A DNA stretch of 27,698 bases from an uncultured Pseudomonadota bacterium (GCA_902796625.1 CADBPX010000021.1:1-27698); one strand, 5' to 3'. Shown: positions 15,855-23,432, numbered from the stretch's first letter. Program-made: numbers and translations. The notes: a model not told the origin generated them from the sequence alone.

Positions 15855-15998
15855 GCATAAAGAAAACCATCAAAATCTTATTTTATATAAAAACAAAGTC
15901 TTTTCAAAAGTACGGATAAAATTTTATTTACTAATTTGCTTGCGATATTTTTGATTTTAACCACACATTACAAACGTTGCCAGACAATTTGATTGTTT

Positions 15999-16436
15999 TT
16001 ATGAAAAAACATTGTTTTGAACATCTTTTCTTGTGATTGTAGGCAAATGAGCCAAATTTTCAAATAAATAAAATAATGATTGCGCTAATCGGCGATTTTT
16101 AATCCGATAATAATTGCGAATAAGCGATATACTTTCATTGGTATGTAATATCTCATCAAGGTTATTCTCTGCTTTATCAACACTATTAAGTCCCTCGAAG
16201 AAAAACTCTATCGACACGCCAAAAATATTACTAATTTGCCACAATACCGCCGAACTAACGCGATTTTTTCCCATTTCATATTTTTGGATTTGTTGAAATG
16301 TCATACCCAGTTTCTCTGCCAATTTCATTTGAGTCAATCCGGCAGCACGGCGTGATATTTTAATGCGTTTGCCGATATGGCGATCAATTTCTGCGGTTTG
16401 GTTAGCGTAATAACGTTTTCCTTGAGATTGTTGCAT
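15999..16436 (-). CDS. XRE-family helix-turn-helix transcriptional regulator
   Basis: The 145-residue protein has one HTH_3 DNA-binding domain at about residues 18-75 (IDRHIGKRIKISRRAAGLTQ, then LAEKLGMTFQQIQKYEMGKN). A C-terminal region without a recognised ligand-binding domain follows. It is typical of the free-standing XRE regulators that are common in alphaproteobacteria. I choose ATG 16436 because AAAGGG lies 6 nt upstream; the ATG at 16451 would add five residues and lacks such a site. The terminator of the structured RNA (16466-16492) ends only about 30 nt upstream, and I see no promoter in the gap. Expression therefore probably depends on readthrough from the RNA promoter. The target is unknown. 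Confidence 0.88.
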   Translation of the reverse strand: MQQSQGKRYYANQTAEIDRHIGKRIKISRRAAGLTQMKLAEKLGMTFQQIQKYEMGKNRVSSAVLWQISNIFGVSIEFFFEGLNSVDKAENNLDEILHTNESISLIRNYYRIKNRRLAQSLFYLFENLAHLPTITRKDVQNNVFS

Positions 16437-16465
16437 AATTTTCCCTTTCATCTGTGGTGTTACCT

Positions 16466-16492
16466 AAAAAAAACAACCACTCAAAGAGTGGT
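16466..16492 (-). terminator. Rho-independent terminator at the 3' end of the structured RNA
   Basis: On the minus strand, ACCACTC-TTT-GAGTGGT (16476-16492) is followed by TG and eight T residues. It directly abuts the RNA's closing stem (16493-16497) and stops about 30 nt before the XRE start codon. It could act as a full terminator or as an attenuator. Confidence 0.9.
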
Positions 16493-16699
16493 CGGGATCG
16501 TTCAACAATCATACTTCAAGAAATGACTTTGTGATCTTTAGGCCAAAGCCCTGGACATAATCACAACCACCCGACCAAAGTCGGGATAACGCTGTAAAAA
16601 AAACAGCTGACGATGTTATCCAACATCGCTTGAAGTATTAGGACTGTTGAAAGTCCCGCCTGTATAACAGGCTAAGCGCCAAAGCCTATCGGCGCCTAC
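16466..16699 (-). ncRNA. Unidentified structured RNA gene, about 234 nt
   Basis: This gene-free segment is full of perfect complementary pairs on the minus strand. A colinear long-range stem joins 16654-16658 with 16493-16497, 16645-16651 with 16501-16507, and 16629-16638 with 16511-16520, 22 bp in total. Inside it are hairpins 16611-16617/16622-16628 (7 bp), 16591-16595/16603-16607 (5 bp), 16570-16575/16580-16585 (6 bp) and 16529-16535/16560-16566 (7 bp). At the 5' side lie hairpins 16691-16695/16676-16680 and 16667-16672/16658-16663. A promoter (16705-16732) and a U-rich terminator (16466-16492) frame it. The 9-mer GGCTTTGGC occurs twice. It has no tmRNA tRNA-like domain, RNase P core, SRP tetraloop motif or riboswitch core that I recognise. 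It could be a trans-acting RNA or the leader of the XRE gene. Confidence 0.78.
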
Positions 16700-16704
16700 C
16701 CTTA

Positions 16705-16732
16705 ATTGTAAACTAAAAAAAATATATTGCAA
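16705..16732 (-). promoter_or_regulatory. Putative promoter of the structured RNA
   Basis: On the minus strand, TTGCAA (16727-16732) and TACAAT (16705-16710, five of six) are spaced by 16 nt. The predicted transcript start near 16699 fits the 5' edge of the first hairpin. The upstream flank ATAAAAAGCTTGCAA is the same as at the fba promoter. Confidence 0.65.
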
Positions 16733-16757
16733 GCTTTTTATATTACAAGCATCACCC

Positions 16758-16790
16758 AAAAAAGCTCTGCCTTTCGACAGAGCTTTTTTT
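16758..16790. terminator. Rho-independent terminator after the DegT-type aminotransferase
   Basis: A 12-bp perfect stem (AAAAAAGCTCTG / CAGAGCTTTTTT) has an 8-nt loop, with A and T runs on its two sides. It lies 20 nt after the aminotransferase stop codon on the minus strand and just upstream of the RNA promoter, insulating the two units. Confidence 0.9.
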
Positions 16791-16809
16791 TCTAAAATGC
16801 TGATAAATA

Positions 16810-17970
16810 TTATGCAGCCTTATTCATTTTAGTTGCGGCAAATTCGTTCATCTTTTCGATGATATACGACATCTGTTCATCTGTTAAATATGGAGTCATC
16901 GGCAGACTGCATACCGTCTTGGATAACTTTTCACAAACCGGCAGCGGACGCGTGTTCCACTTAGCATAAGCGGTTTGCGTATTTACCGGACGCGGATAAT
17001 ATGCCCCGCAAGGAATACCGTTAGCCTTCAGATAGGCCATTAATTCATCACGGTCTTCACAATGAATTGTATACAAAGCATAAGCAGATTGGCAATTATC
17101 TAAAATTTTCTGCTTACCAAAATATGAGCTTAACTCATTATCATAACGCTTAGCTACTTTATAACGTGCTTTCAATTCATCTTTAAACACGGTTAATTTC
17201 AACAACAAAACCGCACCTTGGAAAGAGTTCATACGACCGGTCATACCCAAGCGAACGTTATCATAGTGATCTTCCGGTGACATACCGTGAACACGGCAAG
17301 ACTTCACCAGTTCATTTTCTTCGTTGCTGTTCGAGAATACGGCACCGCCATCACCATATCCACCCAACGGTTTGGTCGGATAAAATGACGTTGCGCTCAT
17401 ATCGGCGATAGAACCGGCATTTTTGCCATGATAAACCGAACCAAAACTCTGGCAAGAATCGGATAAAACTTTCATACCGTTTTCATGAGCAATTTTGATA
17501 ATGGCATCATAATCACATGGTGAACCGAAGATATCTACGGCAACAACGGCTTTTAATCTTAATTTGCCTTCCGCTTTAACTCGGGCAATTGCGCGCTTCA
17601 AGTCTTCCGGATCCATGTTATAAGTGTTCGGATCCGAATCAACAAAGATCGGAGTAGCACCCAACAAAACCGGTGCTTCGGCCGAAGCGACAAACGTAAA
17701 TGACGAAACAAACACGGCATCGCCCGGTTTAACGTCCCACGCCATTAAAGCTAATGTCAGGGCATCAGTTCCCGAACCGCAAGTTGAACAATACTTGGTT
17801 CCGGCATAAGCGGCTAATTTTTCATCTAATTCGCGTGTTTCCGGTCCTTGGCAATAAGCACCGTGATTCAATATATTTTTAAAAGATTCCAAAAATTTTT
17901 CCTGGCCGATAATTTTTTGTGTTGTAGCACAATCAAACAAATTAATCGGTTCTGCTGGTTTATTTGTCAT
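16810..17970 (-). CDS. DegT/DnrJ/EryC1/StrS family PLP-dependent sugar aminotransferase
   Basis: The enzyme class transfers an amino group, usually from glutamate, to a keto-sugar nucleotide used for LPS, capsule or glycan building. The 386-residue length is standard. Visible marks are the PLP phosphate site CGSGTDAL (64-72), the aspartate in LSDSCQSFG (Asp171), and the Schiff-base Lys200 in SFYPTKPLGGYGDGGA. YYPRPVN and CEKLSKTVCSLPMTPYLT near the C-terminus are also typical. AGAGGA lies 8 nt before ATG 17970. It stands alone: no partner dehydrogenase, acetyltransferase or epimerase for an amino-sugar pathway is next to it, so the substrate is unknown. It is probably monocistronic, with its own promoter and terminator. 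Confidence 0.92.
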   Translation of the reverse strand: MTNKPAEPINLFDCATTQKIIGQEKFLESFKNILNHGAYCQGPETRELDEKLAAYAGTKYCSTCGSGTDALTLALMAWDVKPGDAVFVSSFTFVASAEAPVLLGATPIFVDSDPNTYNMDPEDLKRAIARVKAEGKLRLKAVVAVDIFGSPCDYDAIIKIAHENGMKVLSDSCQSFGSVYHGKNAGSIADMSATSFYPTKPLGGYGDGGAVFSNSNEENELVKSCRVHGMSPEDHYDNVRLGMTGRMNSFQGAVLLLKLTVFKDELKARYKVAKRYDNELSSYFGKQKILDNCQSAYALYTIHCEDRDELMAYLKANGIPCGAYYPRPVNTQTAYAKWNTRPLPVCEKLSKTVCSLPMTPYLTDEQMSYIIEKMNEFAATKMNKAA

Positions 17971-18006
17971 GATAAAAATCCTCTTTAAAATGTTTCAACT
18001 GAGTGC

Positions 18007-18035
18007 AATGTATATTTTTTTGCGACTCGATGCAA
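18007..18035 (-). promoter_or_regulatory. Putative promoter of the DegT-type aminotransferase
   Basis: On the minus strand, TTGCAT (18030-18035) is followed after 17 nt by TACATT (18007-18012), each four of six matches. An alternative -10, TATACA, lies two bases closer. It is placed about 40 bp before the ATG. Confidence 0.4.
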
Positions 18036-18075
18036 CACACAAAAAGTTACGGTTTTGTAACATTTGGAAAAGAAA

Positions 18076-19146
18076 TTAATTTTCGCTATTTTTTTGCGAT
18101 TTCAGCTGGCCGCAAGCGGCTAAAATATCTTGCCCGCGCGCCACGCGAATCGGTGCGGCAAATCCGGCATTTTCCAAAATTTTAGCAAATTCTCTGACAC
18201 GATTATTCGGACTGGGACGAAAAGCGCACCCCGGCCACGGGTTAAACGGAATAAGATTAAAGGTAGCACGTAAATGATATTTTTTCATTAAACCAATCAG
18301 TTCTTGCGCACATTCCGGCGAATCATTTAAGCGATCGAGCATTAAATATTCAAAAGTAATATAGCGGCTGCCGTCGCCGGCCTGATAATCTTGGCAAGCC
18401 TGTAAAACTTTTTCCAACGGATAACGTTGATTTATCGGCATTATTTGCGAACGCAATTCATTATTCGGAGCATGCAAAGATATTGCCAATCTCACTCCGG
18501 TTTTTTGCAAAGCTTCAACAATGCGCGGAGCAATACCCGATGTTGACATGGTAATGCGGCGTCGCGAAATTGCAATACCATCGCCGTCGGACAAAATATT
18601 AAGTGCCTTTACCGTATTTTCTAAATTATGCAATGGTTCTCCCATGCCCATAACGACAATATTGGATAAATAGCGCACTTCGTTGGTCGGGCTTGGCCAC
18701 TCGCCGTATGTATCGCGTGCCACCATAAACTGGCTGACAATTTCTCCGGCGCTGAGATTGCGGGTTAACTTTTGACTGCCGGTATGACAAAATCGACAGC
18801 CGACTGCACACCCCACTTGGGTTGAAATACAGACTGCACCGCGATCGGCTTCCGGAATATAAACCATTTCGACCCGCTGACCGTCGGCAAACTCCAACAA
18901 CCACTTACGCGTCTTATCGCTTGAGAGCTGTTCGGCAACAATTTTCGGTCGGGAAACCGTAAAATTTTCTTGTAATTTATGACGCAAATCTTTTGATAAA
19001 TTCGTCATTTTATCAAAATCGGTTTCACCGAAATAATAGAGCCACTGCCAAAGCTGTTTAGCGCGGAAAGGCTTTTCTCCGAGATCGGATAAAGCCTTTT
19101 GCAATTCCTCCTTTGATAAGCCGATAAGCTCTGTTTTTGCGCCCAT
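18076..19146 (-). CDS. rlmN: Dual-specificity 23S rRNA (A2503-C2) / tRNA (A37-C2) methyltransferase RlmN
   Basis: RlmN is a radical SAM enzyme that methylates carbon 2 of A2503 in 23S rRNA and A37 in some tRNAs. The 356-residue protein has an N-terminal helical domain (EKPFRAKQLWQWLY) and the radical SAM motif C-x3-C-x2-C at Cys113, Cys117 and Cys120 (QVGCAVGCRFCHTGSQ). It also has GMGEPLHN, STSGIAP, SLHAPN and LIPFNPWPG. The C-terminal catalytic Cys lies in DILAACGQL (about 345). All catalytic elements are present. It starts 6 nt after the stop codon of the IalB-like gene, so the two probably form an operon. Only a weak ribosome-binding site is visible. Confidence 0.97.
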   Translation of the reverse strand: MGAKTELIGLSKEELQKALSDLGEKPFRAKQLWQWLYYFGETDFDKMTNLSKDLRHKLQENFTVSRPKIVAEQLSSDKTRKWLLEFADGQRVEMVYIPEADRGAVCISTQVGCAVGCRFCHTGSQKLTRNLSAGEIVSQFMVARDTYGEWPSPTNEVRYLSNIVVMGMGEPLHNLENTVKALNILSDGDGIAISRRRITMSTSGIAPRIVEALQKTGVRLAISLHAPNNELRSQIMPINQRYPLEKVLQACQDYQAGDGSRYITFEYLMLDRLNDSPECAQELIGLMKKYHLRATFNLIPFNPWPGCAFRPSPNNRVREFAKILENAGFAAPIRVARGQDILAACGQLKSQKNSEN

Positions 19147-19152
19147 AATTAC

Positions 19153-19665
19153 TTATCTTTTATTGCATTTTGCGGAAATAGCCTGATATGCTGATGAGAA
19201 ACCTTTAAGTGAATAGGTATCTTTGGTTGCCGTGCCACGGCTGGAGAATCCGTCAACAATCATCCGACTGCCGCGTTTCATTGCTGCAATCAAATTGCGA
19301 TCTTCGGTAGAATTAACCATCCAGGCTTTATCACCTTCCGTAAAGGTATTCTTAAAGGTTTGGTTACCGATTTTAACGGTCATTGCCGCATTAGATTTAT
19401 ATTGATATCCGGCGACAAAACTTACTTCATCAAAAGATTTTTCGGCCGGACGGTGTGTAACAATAGCATAAATATCACCGCGTTTGGTATATTTTCCCTC
19501 ATCTTTTTTCGGAGTCGATGACATATAACAAATTAAGTTGCCGCGATCACTATAGGTCCAAGCAACCCAATCACCATATTCACCTAAAACTTTCGGTTGC
19601 TCAGCAGCGGCTTGTGCCATAGTGGCAATGAGCAATCCGCAAATAAGACTTACATATTTAAACAT
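19153..19665 (-). CDS. Invasion-associated locus B (IalB) family periplasmic protein
   Basis: The 170-residue precursor has a signal peptide (hydrophobic to about residue 18, cleavage near AQA). The IalB-like body follows: YGDWVAWTYSD, LICYMSSTPKK, RGDIYAIVTHRPAEK, VSFVAGYQY, and a C-terminal SRGTATKDTYSLKGFSSAYQ. IalB was named for erythrocyte invasion in Bartonella, but the family is widespread in alphaproteobacteria, and most members have no demonstrated invasion role. AAAGGG lies 7 nt before ATG 19665, and a perfect TATAAT -10-like element is at 19697-19702 on the minus strand. It is first in a likely operon with rlmN. Confidence 0.87.
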   Translation of the reverse strand: MFKYVSLICGLLIATMAQAAAEQPKVLGEYGDWVAWTYSDRGNLICYMSSTPKKDEGKYTKRGDIYAIVTHRPAEKSFDEVSFVAGYQYKSNAAMTVKIGNQTFKNTFTEGDKAWMVNSTEDRNLIAAMKRGSRMIVDGFSSRGTATKDTYSLKGFSSAYQAISAKCNKR

Positions 19666-19761
19666 TTACATACCCTTTTTGTTAAATTTCACTTGGATTA
19701 TATTAAAAATGTGTATATAAAACATTAACATTTTATAAAAAATAGTGAGGTTTTTTACGAT

Positions 19762-20994
19762 ATGTTACGTCCCGAATATCTGGATATGACGAAAATTATC
19801 AAATCCAAAAACATTGTAAAATTGTTTGTAGCAGTGGAAGAACACGGCGGAAGTCTGCGTTTTGTCGGCGGTGCCGTGCGCGATACTTTAGCCGGCTTAA
19901 GTGGTTTTGATTTGGATTTGGCCACCGATTTGTCTCCCGATGAATTGGTGGAAGCCTGTGAAGATTTTCATTTAAAAACCGTTCCCATCGGTTTAAAAAC
20001 CGACACCATCGGCGTTGTGATCGATAATCAAATTATGGAAGTGGCATCACTCAAACATAAAAATAAGAACCAAAGCAATAATTTATGGTTGGCCGGATAC
20101 ACCGATGATTGGAGCACCGATGCCTCACAACGCGATTTGACCATCAACGCCGTATATGCTGATTTGCAAGGCAATGTTTTTGACTATTATAACGGCATTG
20201 AGGACTTGGAAAAGGGTATAGTACGATTTATCGGTAATCCGGAAGAACGAATCCAAGAAGATTATTTACGTATTATGCGTTTTTTCCGTTTTTATTCGCT
20301 TTTCGGCAAACAACCGATTAATAAAGAAGCTCTGAAAGCCTGTGTTAAACATAAAAAAGGGCTGCGTAAAATCGCCATTGAACGCGTACGCGACGAACTG
20401 TTTAAGTTGTTGGTAACCCCTAATGTTGCTCCGACACTTAAAATTATTTTTGAAAATGATATTTTAGGTTATTTTTTACCGCCGTCTCCGCATTTAGATG
20501 CTCTGGAGCGGTTGACCAAAATTGTTTCCGATGCCAATTATGAAGGAAATTTTTTGCGGCGATTATTTGTTATGTATCAGCCGAATTCAGTACAAGCCGA
20601 AGATATTGCGGCAACTTTGCGATTTACCAAAAAACAAAAAGAAACTTTTGTTCGCTGGGCCAGAATCAACCTAGGTGCCGAAAATTTGGCCTCGCCACCG
20701 GCACGCAAACAAATTGTTTATCGCTATGGCAAACAATTTGCGATTGATAAAATTCTCATTAATGCCGCTATTAATGATGTTGACCTCAGTATAATCGCGG
20801 ACATTTTGCACGAAATTGATAACATGGTAATTCCGATATTCCCTCTCCGCGGACGTGATTTATTGAATATGGTTGAAGATAAAGCGCAAATTGGAGTGTA
20901 TCTATCTCAGTTGGAACAAGCGTGGATAGACAGTGATTTTACGTTAAATCGCGATGAATTACTGCAGTTAGCCGAAAAATTTATTCATAAGTAA
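19762..20994 (+). CDS. CCA-adding tRNA nucleotidyltransferase / poly(A) polymerase family protein
   Basis: The 410-residue protein belongs to the class II nucleotidyltransferase family that adds or repairs the 3' CCA of tRNA. It has FVGGAVRD (34-41), the catalytic DLD pair Asp50/Asp52 (GFDLDLATD), the SQRDLTINAVYAD motif that contributes to nucleotide recognition, YNGIEDLEKGIVRFIGNPEERIQEDYLRIMRFFRF-type neck sequence (given as a family landmark), and a helical C-terminal domain. It has no HD domain. A CCA-adding role is more likely than poly(A) polymerase in this lineage, but sequence alone does not settle it. GTGAGG lies 11 nt before ATG 19762; ATG 19786 is an alternative start. It is convergent with the DnaJ-domain gene. 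Confidence 0.9.
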   Translation: MLRPEYLDMTKIIKSKNIVKLFVAVEEHGGSLRFVGGAVRDTLAGLSGFDLDLATDLSPDELVEACEDFHLKTVPIGLKTDTIGVVIDNQIMEVASLKHKNKNQSNNLWLAGYTDDWSTDASQRDLTINAVYADLQGNVFDYYNGIEDLEKGIVRFIGNPEERIQEDYLRIMRFFRFYSLFGKQPINKEALKACVKHKKGLRKIAIERVRDELFKLLVTPNVAPTLKIIFENDILGYFLPPSPHLDALERLTKIVSDANYEGNFLRRLFVMYQPNSVQAEDIAATLRFTKKQKETFVRWARINLGAENLASPPARKQIVYRYGKQFAIDKILINAAINDVDLSIIADILHEIDNMVIPIFPLRGRDLLNMVEDKAQIGVYLSQLEQAWIDSDFTLNRDELLQLAEKFIHK

Positions 20995-21092
20995 TACATC
21001 GGTTAAATCAGCGATTTATAATTGCCCTAAATACAAAAATGCTACAATATCGCGTGTAAACAGAATATTAAAGTTTTCCAAACTGAAGGCCG

Positions 21093-21674
21093 CTAAAAAT
21101 CATAAAAAAGAATCCGTTCAAACTTTTCTTTCAGCGCATGATAGGCGGTGGAAATTTGCTTAAACTTTTCCTCAGCGGTTTCGTCTTCCTGATTTAAGTC
21201 CGGATGATATTTTTTTGCCAGTTTTTTATATTGCTTTTTCAAAATATCGGGAGTTATATCCCGCACATTAAGCTCCAGCAAATGAATATAGCGACGTTCT
21301 TCGGTCGTAAAATAAATGCCGTCGCGTGAATATTCCGCACTGTGTTCCTGTTTGCGCGAATAACCGTCATCAAAAAACTCAGCCTCATCCCACAAATCGT
21401 AACCGAATTGATAGTGCACTTTGGATTTGAATCCTCGACCGAAGTGCATTTTATGCAACGTTTCTTCAGCGTCTTGATCGGCGTTTTTGCCGTCATAGTA
21501 ATTCCATTTGGCATTATATTCCTGCACATGTTTCAGGCAAAACCAGTAATATTCTTTTAAACGACGATCCTTAGGCGCGCGATACTCACCTTTGGCATCG
21601 CACCCCGGATGATCACATTTATGCTCAACATTTTCGTTTTGCGGAGCATAATATTTTTTCGTTCGTTTAATCAT
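21093..21674 (-). CDS. DnaJ-domain protein with N-terminal putative zinc site
   Basis: The 193-residue protein has its J domain at the C-terminus, about residues 128-190. The HPD tripeptide that stimulates DnaK is at 157-159 (KKYHPDLN), followed by EEKFKQISTAYHAL. J domains are usually N-terminal, so this is the inverted type seen in an alphaproteobacterial DnaJ-like family. The N-terminus has Cys20, Cys25, Cys46 and His49 (CDHPGCDAKGEYRAPK, WFCLKHVQEYN), which could bind zinc. A co-chaperone role with DnaK is inferred; the client is unknown. AAAGG lies 5 nt before ATG 21674. It is divergent from mutM. Confidence 0.87.
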   Translation of the reverse strand: MIKRTKKYYAPQNENVEHKCDHPGCDAKGEYRAPKDRRLKEYYWFCLKHVQEYNAKWNYYDGKNADQDAEETLHKMHFGRGFKSKVHYQFGYDLWDEAEFFDDGYSRKQEHSAEYSRDGIYFTTEERRYIHLLELNVRDITPDILKKQYKKLAKKYHPDLNQEDETAEEKFKQISTAYHALKEKFERILFYDF

Positions 21675-21777
21675 TTTTACCTTTTCAAAATTACGATATT
21701 TTAATTCTGTTTATAAATAATATCAAGAAATTTGCAATCAATTAGCAATTGTTTATTATCAAAGCAAAGGAGGACTC

Positions 21778-22617
21778 ATGCCGGAATTACCCGAAGTAGA
21801 AACCATAAAAAATGCGGTTGCCGATGCTTTGACCGGAGCCGTTATTGAACAGACTTTGGTATATCAGCGTAAATTTCGTATACCGTTGGATGCGGATTTT
21901 GCCGACCAGATTCAAAATTGCCGAATCGAATCGTTTTCACGGTTTGCTAAATATATGATGATGCATCTCAGCAATCATAAAACCGTTATTTGGCATTTCG
22001 GCATGAGCGGAAAAATCAAAATCGAATCCGCTATACCGGCGACTCGCGATAAGCATGACCATGTAATAATTAAAACCGATAAAGGAGTTTTAATCTATAA
22101 TGATCCGCGCCGTTTCGGATTGGTTACCATATGTGATACCGACAAGCTGAAACAACACCCGCTCTTTGCAATGTTAGGCTTGGATCCGTGGGATAAAAAT
22201 CTGAATAAAGCGTATTTATTACAAAAATTTTCCCACAAAAAAACGGCCGTAAAAATTGCTTTGCTTGATCAGAGCATTATTAACGGCATCGGCAATATTT
22301 ATGCTTCGGAAATTTTATACCATGCCGGCATTAATCCGAATCGATCAGCCGAATCCGTCAGTGCCGCAGAAGCGGAAAAAATCATAAAATATACCCGTCA
22401 AGTACTGGAAGCTGCCATAAAAGCCGGCGGATCAACCATTCACGATTATAAGCATCCGGACAACAGCATTGGTTATTTTCAAGAAAGTCATTGTGTTTAT
22501 AACAAAACTGGTTTACGCTGTCCTCAATGTTGTTGCGATATAAAAAAGACCGGCGGCATCCAAAAAACGGTTTTAGGCGGGCGTTCAACTTTTTATTGCG
22601 CCACCTTGCAAAAATAG
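21778..22617 (+). CDS. mutM: Formamidopyrimidine-DNA glycosylase
   Basis: MutM (Fpg) removes 8-oxoguanine and formamidopyrimidines and cleaves the abasic site. The 279-residue protein begins MPELPEVET, giving the catalytic Pro and Glu after Met removal. It has HFGMSGKIKI, the DPRRFGL segment, the helix-two-turn-helix region (LLDQSIINGIGNIYASEIL) and a C-terminal zinc-finger region. That finger is unusual. Cys248, Cys251 and Cys274 are present, but the fourth ligand position in YCATLQK is Leu277 rather than Cys, while extra Cys252 and Cys253 occur. A perfect AAAGGAGG lies 5 nt before ATG 21778. It is followed 9 bp later by a small secreted-protein gene. Confidence 0.95.
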   Translation: MPELPEVETIKNAVADALTGAVIEQTLVYQRKFRIPLDADFADQIQNCRIESFSRFAKYMMMHLSNHKTVIWHFGMSGKIKIESAIPATRDKHDHVIIKTDKGVLIYNDPRRFGLVTICDTDKLKQHPLFAMLGLDPWDKNLNKAYLLQKFSHKKTAVKIALLDQSIINGIGNIYASEILYHAGINPNRSAESVSAAEAEKIIKYTRQVLEAAIKAGGSTIHDYKHPDNSIGYFQESHCVYNKTGLRCPQCCCDIKKTGGIQKTVLGGRSTFYCATLQK

Positions 22618-22626
22618 GAGAATATA

Positions 22627-22995
22627 ATGAAGCGATATTTAGCGATCTTCTTAACTTTTATGATTTTCGGTTATAGCGGTGTTGTTCGGGCCGAAAACTT
22701 CATTGAGGGAATGGATGATGTTCCGTTGATGGAAGGAATGCAGCAAATTACTCAAGATGATTTTTCGTTTGGCAATGAAGAGACTCGTCTATTGGAAGCA
22801 TATTTAACCACTCGCAAATTTTCATTTAAGCGCGTCGGTGAATTTTATAAATCGGCGTTGCCGCAACTGGGTTGGATATATCAGGGTAACCGCGGTAATG
22901 ACCTGCTTTTCTACCGCGAAGGTGAAACTTTAGAAATTATCCGAGAGGGAATTTCTCCGCTTTTGGTGCGAATCACGGTTAAGACCAAACCGTAA
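22627..22995 (+). CDS. Small secreted protein of unknown function between mutM and rpsT
   Basis: I do not recognise a characterised family. The 122-residue precursor has a signal peptide ending near residue 22 (VVRAEN). The short mature part begins FIEGMDDVPLMEGMQQ and continues with DDFSFGNEETRLLEAYLTTRK and FYKSALPQLGWIYQGNRGNDLLFYREGE. Proteins with a D-x-PLM-x-GM start and a YKSALPQLGW-like segment occur as conserved hypothetical proteins in alphaproteobacteria; that is recollection, not a search result. AGGAG lies 7 nt before ATG 22627, and the gene is only 9 bp from mutM, so they are probably cotranscribed. A periplasmic location is inferred. Confidence 0.75.
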   Translation: MKRYLAIFLTFMIFGYSGVVRAENFIEGMDDVPLMEGMQQITQDDFSFGNEETRLLEAYLTTRKFSFKRVGEFYKSALPQLGWIYQGNRGNDLLFYREGETLEIIREGISPLLVRITVKTKP

Positions 22996-23022
22996 AAAAA
23001 TTAAAAAAAACAAAAAATTTAG

Positions 23023-23052
23023 TTGACTTATAAGCCCTGACGTGGTTATAAC
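23023..23052 (+). promoter_or_regulatory. Putative rpsT promoter
   Basis: TTGACT (23023-23028) is followed after 18 nt by TATAAC (23047-23052). Both are five of six matches. The site lies about 50 bp before the rpsT ATG and after the small secreted-protein gene, so rpsT can be transcribed independently. Confidence 0.68.
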
Positions 23053-23100
23053 GTTTACCAGAATAAATTTTGTATTAACAATTTAATAGGAAAGAAAATT

Positions 23101-23361
23101 ATGGCCAATCATAAATCGGCAAAAACGAGAATCGTCAGAAACAAAAAGCGCAGCCTGATTAACGGCGCGCGTAGAAGTCGCGTAAGAACCTTTGTTAAAA
23201 AGGTTGATGCACTTATTTCTGCTAAAGATAAAGAAGCTGCATTAGCTGCATTCAAAGTTGCAGAAAGCGAAATGATGCGTGCAGCACAGAAAGGTGTATT
23301 CAAAAAGAACACAGCTTCTCGCACTGTTTCTCGTTTAGCACAAAAGATTAAAGCTCTTTAA
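23101..23361 (+). CDS. rpsT: 30S ribosomal protein S20
   Basis: S20 is a primary-binding protein of the 30S subunit. The 86-residue, strongly basic protein begins MANHKSAKTRIVRNKKR and contains the long-helix segment SRVRTFVKKVDALI and the C-terminal GVFKKNTASRTVSRLAQKI, all typical of the family. AGGAAAG lies 8 nt before ATG 23101. It has its own promoter and a terminator 20 nt after the stop codon. The position just upstream of dnaA is common in alphaproteobacteria. Confidence 0.98.
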   Translation: MANHKSAKTRIVRNKKRSLINGARRSRVRTFVKKVDALISAKDKEAALAAFKVAESEMMRAAQKGVFKKNTASRTVSRLAQKIKAL

Positions 23362-23383
23362 TTTTTTGTTTATTACAATAAAG

Positions 23384-23432
23384 AAATGCGAATTAATACC
23401 GCAAGGTCTTAGTTTGCATTTTTTTGTTTTTT
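23384..23432 (+). terminator. Probable Rho-independent terminator after rpsT
   Basis: The stem AAATGCGAA (23384-23392) pairs with TTTGCATTT (23413-23421) with one G-U pair. The loop is 20 nt. The T-rich tail runs to 23432. The long loop makes it less certain than the other terminators in this window. Confidence 0.65.

Noticed and set aside
16466..16699. Structured RNA as tmRNA, RNase P RNA, 6S RNA, SRP RNA or a known riboswitch
   Set aside because: No tRNA-like T-arm or tag reading frame, no RNase P core (GAGGAAAGTCC-type), no SRP GNAR-loop core and no riboswitch core that I know. The multibranched fold is also unlike the 6S rod. A covariance-model search would be decisive.
20995..21092. Terminator between the CCA-adding-type gene and the DnaJ-domain gene
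   Set aside because: AAATC-AGC-GATTT gives only a 5-bp AT-rich stem without a T run on either strand.
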